Source: VRUE01 sp963703175 (lineage in GTDB: Bacteria; Actinomycetota; Thermoleophilia; Solirubrobacterales; 70-9). Taken from it: 64,000 nt of DNA. The notes beneath the pieces are model-generated. The model saw nothing but the letters and a program-made list of their open reading frames with translations. It ran no database searches and was not told the DNA's origin. Location of the stretch: assembly GCA_963703175.1 (NCBI GenBank), contig OY969794.1, forward strand, positions 1,302,001 to 1,366,000, in the 5' to 3' direction. This document shows positions 1 through 9,051 of the stretch, piece after piece. Numbering within the stretch: the stretch's first letter is position 1; each line of letters starts with the position of its first letter. The position numbers and the translations under genes are program-made.

Positions 1-383
1 AGCGGCCCGAACTCGTCCCCGCGCTCGCGCGCCGCCGCCAGCCAACAGACTGCGGCGTCGGACACGGCAAGGGTATGGCGGTGAAGCTGCCCCGCCGCCT
101 GTGCCGGCGTCAGCAGCTTTGGGGGATCGTCCAAGGCGCCGGCGTCCTGCGCGAGCTGCGCCCCGGCCTCCGTGACGAACCAAAGCCAACCCGGATAGTC
201 CGGCATCCCCACATGAGCCAGCAGGCCGGCGCGGGCGATGCGTTGGAGGACACGCTGAGTCCATCGCCGGGACCGCCCCGGCATGTGAATCGTGTGCAGT
301 TGCGCCGTCGTCAGCGTCCGGTGGGCGGCAACGCTAGTGACGATTTCGACGGTCGCAGTCGGTAGCCCCCGGTCGGAACTCAT
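1..383 (-). CDS. Replication-relaxation family protein (partial, C-terminus outside window)
   Basis: The frame opens at an ATG (383) and stays open to base 1, giving the first 127 residues. The N-terminal part has a winged-helix-like layout (TAQLHTIHMPGRSRRW, then RVLQRIARAGLLAHVG, then a Trp-rich beta strand ending in VTEAGAQLAQ). HRHTLAVSDAAVCWLAAARERG follows within residues 100 to 122. This matches the replication-relaxation family, known from actinobacterial plasmids and integrative elements and thought to act in DNA processing. The start overlaps the stop of the coupling-protein gene (ATGA), so it is translated as part of the transfer operon. The exact role is not known, and the relaxase itself was not seen in the window. 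Confidence 0.72.
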   Translation of the reverse strand, partial: MSSDRGLPTATVEIVTSVAAHRTLTTAQLHTIHMPGRSRRWTQRVLQRIARAGLLAHVGMPDYPGWLWFVTEAGAQLAQDAGALDDPPKLLTPAQAAGQLHRHTLAVSDAAVCWLAAARERGDEFGP

Positions 384-3007
384 GCGGACCCCCCGGCGGC
401 GCTGATCCGAAACGCGCCGCGCGAGGACGGCGGCGCATCGTCGTCGCGGTCGCCGCCAGCCCCGTTCTCGAGCGCGGCAAGTATCCGGTCGTCGAGCGTG
501 TCCAGCTCCGCGGCAACCTCGGCCGGCGACCGCCGGCCGGCGTTGGTTTCAATCGCGGCGTCTAGGTCCGCGACCCGCTCAGGGTTGCCAGCTCCCAAAA
601 GTGCCTCGGCCTGCAACCCTTCGACCGCGAACGGTTTGCTGCTTTCGCCGCGGTGCGTTACCTGAGTCAGGAACCGGAACCGCGGCAGGTTGGTTAGGGC
701 GGCGGGATCAGGACGCCCGCCCCACTCTTTCGCAATCACCGCGGCGCCGCGAGAGTTGAGCGCCGTTGCCCACGTATGCGAAGCGTTCGTGGAAATCGCG
801 TTGAAGGTCTCCGCGGACAACCGCTCCGGGTTCTGATTGGCAAGCGCCAGCCGCAGCCCGTACTTGGCCGCCTGCTCGATCAGACCGGCGACGTTGCCGG
901 CCGTCCCGCCGTCGTAGGTCTGCGCCTCGTCGCCGTAGACCCAGAACAGAGACCGGCGCGCGACGGCGAGGTCGGCGCGGCTCTTGGCCGCGCGCAGCAG
1001 CGAGAAGAACATGAGATTGGCGGAGGTCCGCGCCCGGATGCCTCCGGCGCCAGGGGAGAACAAAACGATCAGGCGGCGATCCATCACGGCGCGCAGGTCG
1101 AAGGTGCTGCGGCTCTGGCCGAGCAACGCGACCGACGACGGCGAGGACCGGAGCCGATCAACAAGGTTGGTGACCGGCGTAATCGCCTCGCTCGACAGCT
1201 TCGGGAATCGCTCAGTCCAAAAGCGCTGCGCGGGTCGCGGGAGGTAGGGCAGCGCCGCCCGTCGCCAATCCTCGTCCGACAACAGCGTCGGAAGTTGGAA
1301 GATCGTTGGCGCCAGCTCCGCCGGCAAGACCGCCGCAATCGCCGCCAACGCCTGCGCCGCCTGAGTCGTCAGGTTGAGCGCGCGGCTGTTCCGCTCGTCC
1401 CATTGCATCGCTGAGGCGAAGGCGTCGACCACCGCCTCGACCCCGGCGCCGTCCGCGACTCCCAGCACGTTCCAGCCGGGTTGCCGCTGATCGGCTGCGG
1501 CGGCGTCCGAGAGGTTGATTTCCACAACCCGCCCGCGGATTCCCTCGTCAGTCAGGTACGGCTTGATCCGGGCGAGCGCGTCGGCGTGGGGGTCGATGAA
1601 CATGCCCCCTTCGCCGGACCGCACAAGGTGAAGGAACTGCGCGACGGCTAGCTCGGTCTTGCCGTAGCGGCTGCGGCCAACGATGTAGCTAAAGAACGTG
1701 TCCGCGGTGGCGACGCCGACAACGCGGTCGCCGTCCTCGGTCGACACTCGGCCAACCGGGATCAGCTCCGGCTCCCCGTCGAAGGTCGGCAGCGGCGGCG
1801 GCGGGGCGACCAGGGCGCCCGACCGCAGGACGTTTTCCGAGAGGCAGCGACAGGACGGTGGCTTGAGCCAGCCGGCCAGCTCGCGCGCCGACACGATCCC
1901 CCGCCGAGCGGGGCGAAATCGGCCCGAGCAGAAACGCCGCTCAAAGCCGCCCCGCCGGCCGGGGAGGTCCGAGCCTAGAAACCCCACGCCGGGGATCGGC
2001 AAGCCCGAGACCCGCAGCCAATTTCGATCCGATGCAAGCGGCTCGAAACTCGCCAGCAGCCCGCGCAGCGTCGCCTTTGCTCGCGGTCGGTCTCCGGCTT
2101 CAACTCGGACTAGTACCTGTGCCTCGAACAGGGGTGCGCCCTCGTTGAGCTTGCTATCGAATGCCCGAGTCTCGGCGCGGCGCTCCGCCAGCTCGACCGG
2201 CTCGCTGCGATCCCGCCGACTGTCTCGGCCGAGCAGTTGCGCCCAGGTCGCCCGCCTCCAATGATGCTGCCGCCCTTCCCGTTCGAGCCGGCGGCGGAGT
2301 CGCGCACGTCGAAGGGTCGCCGCCGGCATCAGGTCGATGCAGACCGCCGCGTGGTCTCCCCGCTCCGGCTGCACGGCGGCCATCGCCGCGGCAACAGCCT
2401 GTAGCGGGTCGGGGTCGAGCGTGACCGCAGCGAGCGGTTCGACGCTCGGCCGCGCCAGGACCAGCTCCGCTCGCAGGACAACGGGGTCCGCCTCCGCGTC
2501 CGTCGCGGCTGCCGGCTCCGTCGACCGCACCGAATCCGCGTCCCGCAGCTCGACCCCATCGAATGAGCCGATGGCGCTGCGCAGCAGCTCGCGGAACCGT
2601 TCCGGCCCTTCGATCAGATAGACCAGGCGGCCGTCAGCGTCTGATTCGAGCCGAAATCGAATGGCGCTCGCGGGCCGGTCGAGCCAGCCGCGGACACGGC
2701 GGTCCAAGCGGGAGAGCTGAGCCGCGAAACGTAGGACAGCCTCCGGGTCCGGGTCGTATTCGTCAGCCGGTACGGCGGCGAAGGCGATCCGGTGCCGGAG
2801 GGTGGTTCGAGTGCAACGGACGCGCAGGAGAGCGAGCGCGCACATGCTCAGGCAGACCGTCAACGCAGCGGTAGCGATGAGAGCGGGATCGACCTGAGAG
2901 GTTGCCGCAGCAGCGAGGAGATTTGAGAGAGAGTCAGCGAGGAACAGCGCCAGGGCGACGCCAGCAATGCCGATGATGATTCGGAGATCGTCACGCCCGC
3001 CCTTCAC
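380..3007 (-). CDS. VirD4/TraG-type conjugative coupling ATPase
   Basis: This 875-residue protein should dock the DNA substrate to the transfer channel and power its export. Two hydrophobic segments near residues 8-35 and 40-62 anchor it in the membrane. A Walker A motif (GRSRYGKT, about residues 444-451) is followed by FIDPHADAL, and near residue 690 a Walker B strand reads FWVYGDEAQ. The C-terminal half resembles the DNA-binding RecA-like domain of TraD/TraG proteins. The start is a GTG at 3007 that overlaps the stop of the small gene upstream (GTGA); its own stop overlaps the next gene (ATGA). VirB4-like and TcpC-like genes in the same operon support conjugation. It could also be called a generic type IV secretion DUF87/AAA-10 ATPase. 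Confidence 0.85.
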   Translation of the reverse strand: MKGGRDDLRIIIGIAGVALALFLADSLSNLLAAAATSQVDPALIATAALTVCLSMCALALLRVRCTRTTLRHRIAFAAVPADEYDPDPEAVLRFAAQLSRLDRRVRGWLDRPASAIRFRLESDADGRLVYLIEGPERFRELLRSAIGSFDGVELRDADSVRSTEPAAATDAEADPVVLRAELVLARPSVEPLAAVTLDPDPLQAVAAAMAAVQPERGDHAAVCIDLMPAATLRRARLRRRLEREGRQHHWRRATWAQLLGRDSRRDRSEPVELAERRAETRAFDSKLNEGAPLFEAQVLVRVEAGDRPRAKATLRGLLASFEPLASDRNWLRVSGLPIPGVGFLGSDLPGRRGGFERRFCSGRFRPARRGIVSARELAGWLKPPSCRCLSENVLRSGALVAPPPPLPTFDGEPELIPVGRVSTEDGDRVVGVATADTFFSYIVGRSRYGKTELAVAQFLHLVRSGEGGMFIDPHADALARIKPYLTDEGIRGRVVEINLSDAAAADQRQPGWNVLGVADGAGVEAVVDAFASAMQWDERNSRALNLTTQAAQALAAIAAVLPAELAPTIFQLPTLLSDEDWRRAALPYLPRPAQRFWTERFPKLSSEAITPVTNLVDRLRSSPSSVALLGQSRSTFDLRAVMDRRLIVLFSPGAGGIRARTSANLMFFSLLRAAKSRADLAVARRSLFWVYGDEAQTYDGGTAGNVAGLIEQAAKYGLRLALANQNPERLSAETFNAISTNASHTWATALNSRGAAVIAKEWGGRPDPAALTNLPRFRFLTQVTHRGESSKPFAVEGLQAEALLGAGNPERVADLDAAIETNAGRRSPAEVAAELDTLDDRILAALENGAGGDRDDDAPPSSRGAFRISAAGGSA

Positions 3008-3165
3008 AGCGCGAACTCCTCGAACGGCTTAGATGTCGGCAAATCGTCAGCGCCGCTATCCGCATCGGAGTGGGCCGCATCGACCCCGGCGACCACCGTG
3101 CCCGCGACCCCCCCAACGAACCCCCATGCGAACCCCCATGCGAACTGTTCGGCTGCGGTCGTCAC
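3004..3165 (-). CDS. Small 53-residue single-pass membrane protein in transfer operon
   Basis: A short frame fills the gap between the hydrolase and the coupling-ATPase genes exactly. Its GTG start (3165) overlaps the upstream TGA as GTGA, and its TGA overlaps the downstream GTG start as GTGA. The product begins VTTAAEQFAWGFAWGF, has one glycine/valine-rich hydrophobic helix (about residues 8-29), and ends in an acidic tail (DSGADDLPTSKPFEEFAL). The double four-base coupling matches the rest of the operon and is strong evidence that the gene is real. I recognise no family. Its place next to the coupling protein suggests a small accessory subunit, which is inference. Confidence 0.68.
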   Translation of the reverse strand: MTTAAEQFAWGFAWGFVGGVAGTVVAGVDAAHSDADSGADDLPTSKPFEEFAL

Positions 3166-4445
3166 TTGCCGCCGCTGTCCTTGTTCGAGCTAGCGCCGCC
3201 GGCCCGCCCACCGCGTTCTCCGCTGGCTTCACCACCCTCGCCATTGGTGGCGAATACTTCGATCCAGGCGGCCGGTTCGTACTGATACCGCGGCCGGTTT
3301 TCAGGCTCGCCGAGTGACGCAGAGGTCAGCCAGGAGATATGAAGGTGGGCGCCGCCGCCGCAGGGAAAGCAATGCGCCGGGTCGCCGTGGTCGGGATACC
3401 CGTTGTAGCCGATGAACCGGAACGGTGGTCGGGCACATTCGGGCGCCACCCCCGACGCGGCGCAGGATGGTCGCCACCCAATCGCCAGGGCCGTGCGCAT
3501 CGTCCGGTTCCAATTGCCGTCCTGCGGCACGGCGTCGATCGCGGCGCCTAGTGGATGCTCGCCGTCCGGCGCGTGAATGCCAAAGCAAGCCGTTACCAGC
3601 AGCCCGAACCGTCGAGCCAGGTAAACGACGTCGGGAATTATCCGCGCGTCGCATTCCATCCCCGGCGCCGCCGCGGGCGGCGGCGGCAGCGGCGCCAGCT
3701 CCCGCGGCGCGGTGGCTTTGTGGACCGGACCCATCGGCCCGCTGCCGCTCGGCAGCGCCGCGCTCGACCCGCCGCAGCTCCCCCCGTTGGCCGTCGCCGC
3801 CGCGGATTCCTCGTCTGCGGGAGCCGGAGTCCCGGCGCCCTGAAATCCGTACCGGACGGCCCGCGCCATAACTTCGGCGGCGTACGCCGCCGACGCATCG
3901 GCACAGGCGCCGTAGTAGTTGCAGGCTGCCGCGTGGTAGTCGGCATACGAATCGCCGGCCAGCCCGAACACCGGCCGGAGCATCCGCGCCGCCGTGAAAA
4001 TCGCGTCGGCGAGGTCAAACGGATTCGCCTGCCCGTCGCCGTCCGCGTCGACTCCGTACCGCTCCCAAATCGTCGGACCGGAACCGGGACTGCAAGCACT
4101 TTCGCGTTCAATCGCAATCTGCATCGGGCCGCCGCAGCCGGACGGGTAGACGTGGGCGCACGTCCCGGTGCTGCACTCCTGCGTTCCGACCGCCGCCAGG
4201 AACGGCCATTCGACGCCGTACCGGGCACCGGCTTTCCGGTACAGCGGTAGGCGGGCCGGGGGGATCTCCGCGAGCGCCGTTCGAGTTGGCGGTACGCCGG
4301 AGCCACCGCCGCCCGCCAGCAGCCCGCCGCCGCCCTTGGCGCATTGGAACGACGCTCCGAACACCGCCATGAGCGAGCCGGCGAGAGCCGCCAGGACCGC
4401 GACGACAACCCCGACGCCGACCACTACGAGAACCCGGCGGCGCAT
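3162..4445 (-). CDS. Secreted/anchored peptidoglycan hydrolase: lytic transglycosylase plus C-terminal M15-like domain
   Basis: This 427-residue protein starts with an N-terminal membrane anchor (VLVVVGVGVVVAVLAALAG). Residues about 65-200 form a lysozyme-like domain (YGVEWPFLAAVGTQEC, CGGPMQIA, then an ADAIFTAARML helix and YNYYGA-like repeats) typical of conjugation-associated transglycosylases. After a proline/alanine linker, residues about 265-400 resemble metal-dependent DD-peptidase/M15 folds, with GIHAPDGEHPLGAAID, PDHGDPAHC and HLHISW supplying His/Asp ligands. It would open the cell wall for the transfer channel. The start is ATG, three bases after the preceding stop. The M15 assignment is less certain than the transglycosylase one. 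Confidence 0.78.
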   Translation of the reverse strand: MRRRVLVVVGVGVVVAVLAALAGSLMAVFGASFQCAKGGGGLLAGGGGSGVPPTRTALAEIPPARLPLYRKAGARYGVEWPFLAAVGTQECSTGTCAHVYPSGCGGPMQIAIERESACSPGSGPTIWERYGVDADGDGQANPFDLADAIFTAARMLRPVFGLAGDSYADYHAAACNYYGACADASAAYAAEVMARAVRYGFQGAGTPAPADEESAAATANGGSCGGSSAALPSGSGPMGPVHKATAPRELAPLPPPPAAAPGMECDARIIPDVVYLARRFGLLVTACFGIHAPDGEHPLGAAIDAVPQDGNWNRTMRTALAIGWRPSCAASGVAPECARPPFRFIGYNGYPDHGDPAHCFPCGGGAHLHISWLTSASLGEPENRPRYQYEPAAWIEVFATNGEGGEASGERGGRAGGASSNKDSGGK

Positions 4446-4448
4446 CCT

Positions 4449-5000
4449 CTACTCAGCTCCCACGTCGGTTACGCGCCAGCGCCCACGGCGGTCTCGAGCG
4501 ACGGTTAGGTCGATTGCGTAAGTGACTGATCCGTCGCCGATGCTGGCGGTGACGGAAAAGAACTCGGCCCGGATCGGGTGGCCGACGATGCCGACGATTT
4601 CGGGGCGGCGCGCTCGCGCCGCGGGCGGAATCCGCAACTGATCGTTGCGCAGCCGCGCCGTCAGCTCCGGGGATGCGGCCCGCAGGGTTGCCGGCGATCC
4701 GCCGCGTCCGTAGACCCAGGCCAGGTAGTCAGTTACGAACCGGCGGGCCGCCAGCTCCGGCGGCGCCGGCCGCAGCTCCGGCGGCGACGCCGGCTGCGTC
4801 GACTCACCACCATCCCCGCCATCGACCAGGGGACCGGGGATCGGAGCGGCGGGCGGCGGCATCGGCGCCGGTCCGCGGTCGGGCAGCGAGAAAAGCAGCG
4901 CCGCGGCGGCGGCCAGGATGGCGACGCAGACGGCGAAGGCGCGGAGCCGGTCGCGGTCGCGGATCGGGCGAGCTGCGAGCTGGCGCCATCGACCCTTCAT
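4449..5000 (-). CDS. VirB8/TcpC-like transfer protein, short form
   Basis: One transmembrane helix (about residues 20-40, FAVCVAILAAAAALLF) is followed by a proline-rich linker and a C-terminal alpha/beta domain. That domain starts at ARRFVTDYLAWVYG and ends in RDRRGRWRVTDVGAE, the pattern of the NTF2-like periplasmic domain of VirB8/TcpC scaffold proteins. I chose ATG 5000, which overlaps the previous stop by one base (TGATG); an in-frame GTG at 5015 would add five residues. The length (183 aa) fits a single NTF2-like domain, whereas TcpC upstream carries two. Function is inferred from fold pattern and operon position. Confidence 0.6.
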   Translation of the reverse strand: MKGRWRQLAARPIRDRDRLRAFAVCVAILAAAAALLFSLPDRGPAPMPPPAAPIPGPLVDGGDGGESTQPASPPELRPAPPELAARRFVTDYLAWVYGRGGSPATLRAASPELTARLRNDQLRIPPAARARRPEIVGIVGHPIRAEFFSVTASIGDGSVTYAIDLTVARDRRGRWRVTDVGAE

Positions 5001-6616
5001 CACTTGAACCACCACCGCCCGACGCGGGCGACGCTGCGGGTGGTGACGCCGACGCCCCGCCCAACAGCTCGGCGACCGCGGCCGACGACGCGCCCCCCGG
5101 CGCGAGCGCCGTAAAAGACCGACAGGGCACGGCCGACGTTCTCAGGGTCGCGGGCCGCCTCGCTCCCCGCGGTCGCCGCGATGATGCTGCCGGCGAGCCG
5201 GTGGCGCTGGAAAAAGACCGTCCAGAAAAAGAGCGATTGCAGCCCCCAGGACATGAGCCAGCCGAGTTGCACCGTCGCCGACGCGATGGCGCCGTTAACC
5301 GCCAGAACCACAGCGAGGATCAGCGAGTACGTCGCCTTGCGGAGCAGCAGACCGGCGAGCCGGATCAGCCAATTGCGGAAGAACTCATGGCCGGGACCAG
5401 GCACCACCGCGAACACCAGGGCGACCGGCGCAAAGGCCAGCATGAGCAACAGCAGAACTTGAGAGAGGATTACCCCGAGCGACAGGCCGCCGACCGACAC
5501 GAACGCGCCCAGCTCGCCGACGAACACGACGGCCGCGAGCATCAGCCGCTCGTACTGCCCGCCCCCCTCCATCGCGTCGGTCGCCGGCTTGTCGGCGACC
5601 GTGAGCTTGTAGTCGCCGCGCGACTTCGACGGGTCCGAGTCGGGCACCTTGCCGGCGTCCCCATGATTCAGCGCGTCGTACTCGGCGTCCCGCTCGTCGG
5701 ACCCGGCTGCGAAGGGGAGGAAGTGGGCCGGGTACTTGTTTATGTTGCTGATGCAGGTTCGGCCGCCCCCCTGCGCTTCCGTGCCGTGTTGGAGCTGCCG
5801 CGCCATCCCCGCGGGCATCGGTCGGACCGGAACCGAAACCGGGTCGTTGTCGTCGTCGCCCGTTCCGTCCTTTACGCAATGTTCGGTTCCGCCGAACTCC
5901 AACACCGCCCACGGCCGAAACACCAACTGCGAAAACAACTGATCTGCGCCGGCTCGTTTCGCGTCCTCTCCGTGGTTAAGCGACCCATCGGTGGAAATCG
6001 ACAGAAACGCCGTCGACATTTCGTTGGTCCATTGCGATGCGCTCCCAACGGTGCGCCCAGGCTGCGCGACGAAAGCGAGCGCAATCACGACGTACACAAG
6101 CGACATTGCGAGCGCCCCGGCGGTCTCGATATAGCGCCGCTGAAGCAGCCCCCGCCACATCGCCCACAAACTCACAACTGAAATCGCCAGCACCATCCAC
6201 GGCGCCCCAAACACGTTTGCGTAGATCGAATGGATGGCGGTCGAGACAGGGCGCAGGGCACCCGCTCCGCCGGTAGCCGCCGAGCCGTTCAAGAGGTCGA
6301 GTGAGAACGCAAACGTGAACAGCGCGATAACTGCTTCCGCGAGAAACGACGTGAGAGACCAAAGGATTTCCGCGAGGAAGTAGGCGATCATCGGCGGAAC
6401 CCCACTCACGTCGACCCCGCCGGTAATCGAAGCGTCAACGAACGTAAAGTGTTGGTCTAGCGAGTAGTTGCCGGACGGGTAACGTTCGGACAGCCCGCCG
6501 ACCGACTCGCCCGGCCCGATGTTCGAGAACACGTCCGCGCCGGCCAGCGGATGCGCGACGAACACAAAGACGCCGACCAGGGCCAAGACGGCGAGTACGG
6601 CGCGGCGCCGCGTCAC
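5000..6616 (-). CDS. VirB6/TrbL-like polytopic transfer channel protein
   Basis: This 538-residue protein has an N-terminal signal-like helix (AVLAVLALVGVFVFVAHPLAGA) and several hydrophobic helices at about 75-110, 140-190 and 340-460. A large polar, Cys-containing loop lies between them (EHCVKDG ... GRTCISNINKYPAHFLPF). A basic Arg/Gly tail follows the last helix. This layout is typical of VirB6/TrbL-type inner membrane channel subunits of Gram-positive conjugation systems. Start GTG 6616 overlaps the VirB4 stop (GTGA). No single motif is diagnostic, so the call rests on topology and position. Confidence 0.68.
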   Translation of the reverse strand: MTRRRAVLAVLALVGVFVFVAHPLAGADVFSNIGPGESVGGLSERYPSGNYSLDQHFTFVDASITGGVDVSGVPPMIAYFLAEILWSLTSFLAEAVIALFTFAFSLDLLNGSAATGGAGALRPVSTAIHSIYANVFGAPWMVLAISVVSLWAMWRGLLQRRYIETAGALAMSLVYVVIALAFVAQPGRTVGSASQWTNEMSTAFLSISTDGSLNHGEDAKRAGADQLFSQLVFRPWAVLEFGGTEHCVKDGTGDDDNDPVSVPVRPMPAGMARQLQHGTEAQGGGRTCISNINKYPAHFLPFAAGSDERDAEYDALNHGDAGKVPDSDPSKSRGDYKLTVADKPATDAMEGGGQYERLMLAAVVFVGELGAFVSVGGLSLGVILSQVLLLLMLAFAPVALVFAVVPGPGHEFFRNWLIRLAGLLLRKATYSLILAVVLAVNGAIASATVQLGWLMSWGLQSLFFWTVFFQRHRLAGSIIAATAGSEAARDPENVGRALSVFYGARAGGRVVGRGRRAVGRGVGVTTRSVARVGRWWFK

Positions 6617-9051
6617 CCTGCGGCCCTCGCAGTTGGCACCGTGTCAAACCCGGATTCGAGATAGTCGAAAACAAGATCGACCTGTGCCTCGCCGACCCTG
6701 CCGTCAAGATCGCGCATGAGACACCGGCCCTCGCGGTATTCGGTCATGCGGCTTTGGAGTCCCACGAACTCGTCGGGATCGCGGCCGAGCAGTTCCAACG
6801 CTCGCTTAGCCTCAGCCGGCGACTCAGGACAGAAAAAGAAGTACACCCCGACCAAAGCCGAGAGGTCGACTAGATCGGTCACCTTCTGACTGATGAGGAT
6901 TACGGTCGTGTTGCTCGACCGGCCGAGCCGCACAAGGCGATCCAGCAGCGCGCGGCCCTGCCGGCTTGAAAGCAAAAACCACGCCTCGTCAAACAACACC
7001 ACCTTGTGCTGTGAGCGGTCGTCCGACACCAGCCGCAGCACCAGGGCGGCCACAAGCGCCAGCGTCGCCACTGACACTCTCTCAGCGCGCGTGTAAGTCT
7101 CCCGCGACGCATCAGGGTCCGGCAGCGTCAAGCCCGGAGTGCGGATCGTCGTTACCGGCTGGCCGCCGGTGTTGACCTGCGACCGCTCCCCCTCCCCGCC
7201 GAATCCGAGTCGGGCCAAGCCGAAGTCCGCGACAACCTCTAGTGCGTCTCCTGCCTCGCGGCCAGCGTCCGTGTCACTCCGGCGCAGCCGGTCGACCACA
7301 GCCAAGAGGTTCGTTTCACCGTCCCTGATTGAGTCACGGACGGCGCGCTGTATTGCGTTCTCCCAGCTCGGCGACGGCTCCCTAAGCAACTCCAACAGGT
7401 AGGAGGACGCCAGCTCCTCTCGGAGGTCCGGCGGAGCAATTGCCAGAGGATCGAGCGCGCCCCGATGCTCCGCGGCGCCGGACAGTTCCAACACTTCCAC
7501 CCGGCCGTCCAACTCAGGTACGCGGTCGAAACCGTGATCGGGTCGCGGGTCGAAGTCCAACACCATCGACCCCCGGCGCTCGGCGCCGTAGGCGATTGCC
7601 TCGGCGGCGTTCGTCTTGCCCGATCCGGTCGTACCGGCACACAGGACGGCGGCCGGCCGGGAGGTCCGCGACGCCTCGGTCGGGTCGTACAGGACAGGAC
7701 GCCCGTTCACCGTCGACCACCCGACGTAGGTGCCTCGGTCGGCGCCGAGCTGCGCCGTAGCAGTCGGCACCATCGCGCCGAACTGCTCCACCGTCATTTG
7801 CTGCTCATAGTCCGGGGTTCCGCCGCCATCGGCAGGCCGCGGCAAATGGTCCCGGTACAGCGTGTGTTGCAGACCACGCGGGCGGTGTAGTGTTACGTCC
7901 CCGATCTGCTCGCGCAGCACACTTACTCGCCGCTCCAGCTCGTCACGATCCGGGGCACCTACGGCGTAGGAGATTGACACCCGGAGCATCGGCGGCCGAG
8001 AGCCGGTTTGTAGTACCGCCTCGAACTCGCGCGCCAGCTCGCGGTCCTCCTCGGCGACGTACCCCGGCCCGGTCGGCGAACCCCGTTCCTGCTCCCTAAA
8101 GGAATGCTCCGCGTCAAGGATTCGCTTGCGCGTCTGTGCAAGCGCCTCACGGTTTCCTACCCATCTCGCATGTAGTACGGAGTCGACGGGAAAGCCGGCG
8201 GTCTCGGCCGGCGTCGATAGCAGCTCCGCCTGAGCGCCCGGAAACTCAGCCTCCGGCGCTAGCGTCCCTGCACATAGGAACGACTGAAAGCTAACGCCGG
8301 CTTCCCCTTCCACCATGAGCGCCGGTGGCTCCGCGGGGTTCTCACTCACCACCGCGTTTAGGTGGCGCCAAAGTTCGTGACTGTCCGGCTCGAACGCAAC
8401 CTCGCCATCGCCACTTTCCACCATCAGCGCGTCCGGCTGCCAGTGTTGGTCTAGCTCCGGCTCGCAGACCCCGCGCGACTCCGCGCGTCTGAATAGCCAT
8501 TGCAGCTCCGTCGTCGTTGCCCGTTTAAGGTCGAGAACCGCGCTGAGCCGGTCGTACTGGCGCCGCTCGGCGCTAACTAGTGACTCCAACTCCTTCGCCG
8601 AAATCGGCCGCGGCGCCTCGACACCCGCAAGCGCTTCGAGTCGCCGACGCGCGCGGTCGACGGACCGGAGGAACCCGGCCGCGGCGCCGTCCTCCCGGTC
8701 AGAGAGAGCGACGGCGATGTATACCTCGGCGGAGTGGGCGCCCAGCTCGACCAGGCGGGCTTCGTGGCCGTCTGCGAATCGGGCGAGGCCCGCGGCGTCC
8801 GCGGTCCGACTGTCTGCGAGGTCGCCGAACTGCGATGCGTACCGCTTCGGCGGGTTGGTCGCACGCTGTACGCGCCACAGTGAAAAGTCTGCGCCGATCA
8901 TTTCGGCAACTCGCTCCAACCGCCGGAGAACACCCCACTTATCGACGGCCGGCAGAAACGGGTAGTCGACGGTGTTGATTCGGTAGAGTGCCGCCGCCTC
9001 GCCGCTGTGTCCCATCAGAAGGTTCCGATATGCGTACCGGAGGGGAACCAC
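6613..9051 (-). CDS. VirB4-family conjugation ATPase
   Basis: This is the main motor ATPase of the transfer channel, 812 residues from GTG 9051. That start overlaps the TAG of the TcpE-like gene by one base (TAGTG); an upstream extension to 9135 would overlap that gene by 84 bases. The N-terminus (VVPLRYAYRNLLMG then ALYRINTVDYPF) is the usual opening of actinobacterial VirB4-like proteins. Walker A is GTTGSGKT in the second half, followed by MVLDFDPRPDHGF. Walker B is KVVLFDEAW, followed by a VILISQKVTDL segment. It is translationally coupled on both sides. Confidence 0.86.
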   Translation of the reverse strand: MVPLRYAYRNLLMGHSGEAAALYRINTVDYPFLPAVDKWGVLRRLERVAEMIGADFSLWRVQRATNPPKRYASQFGDLADSRTADAAGLARFADGHEARLVELGAHSAEVYIAVALSDREDGAAAGFLRSVDRARRRLEALAGVEAPRPISAKELESLVSAERRQYDRLSAVLDLKRATTTELQWLFRRAESRGVCEPELDQHWQPDALMVESGDGEVAFEPDSHELWRHLNAVVSENPAEPPALMVEGEAGVSFQSFLCAGTLAPEAEFPGAQAELLSTPAETAGFPVDSVLHARWVGNREALAQTRKRILDAEHSFREQERGSPTGPGYVAEEDRELAREFEAVLQTGSRPPMLRVSISYAVGAPDRDELERRVSVLREQIGDVTLHRPRGLQHTLYRDHLPRPADGGGTPDYEQQMTVEQFGAMVPTATAQLGADRGTYVGWSTVNGRPVLYDPTEASRTSRPAAVLCAGTTGSGKTNAAEAIAYGAERRGSMVLDFDPRPDHGFDRVPELDGRVEVLELSGAAEHRGALDPLAIAPPDLREELASSYLLELLREPSPSWENAIQRAVRDSIRDGETNLLAVVDRLRRSDTDAGREAGDALEVVADFGLARLGFGGEGERSQVNTGGQPVTTIRTPGLTLPDPDASRETYTRAERVSVATLALVAALVLRLVSDDRSQHKVVLFDEAWFLLSSRQGRALLDRLVRLGRSSNTTVILISQKVTDLVDLSALVGVYFFFCPESPAEAKRALELLGRDPDEFVGLQSRMTEYREGRCLMRDLDGRVGEAQVDLVFDYLESGFDTVPTARAAG

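Noticed and set aside
3111..3145. Short tandem repeat around AACCCCCATGCG
   Set aside because: It encodes the FAWGFAWGF part of the 53-residue membrane protein and is too short to be a repeat array.
4673..6181. A 502-codon plus-strand frame
   Set aside because: It is the antisense shadow of the VirB6-like and VirB8-like genes; it is very rich in Arg and low-complexity and breaks the coupled operon.
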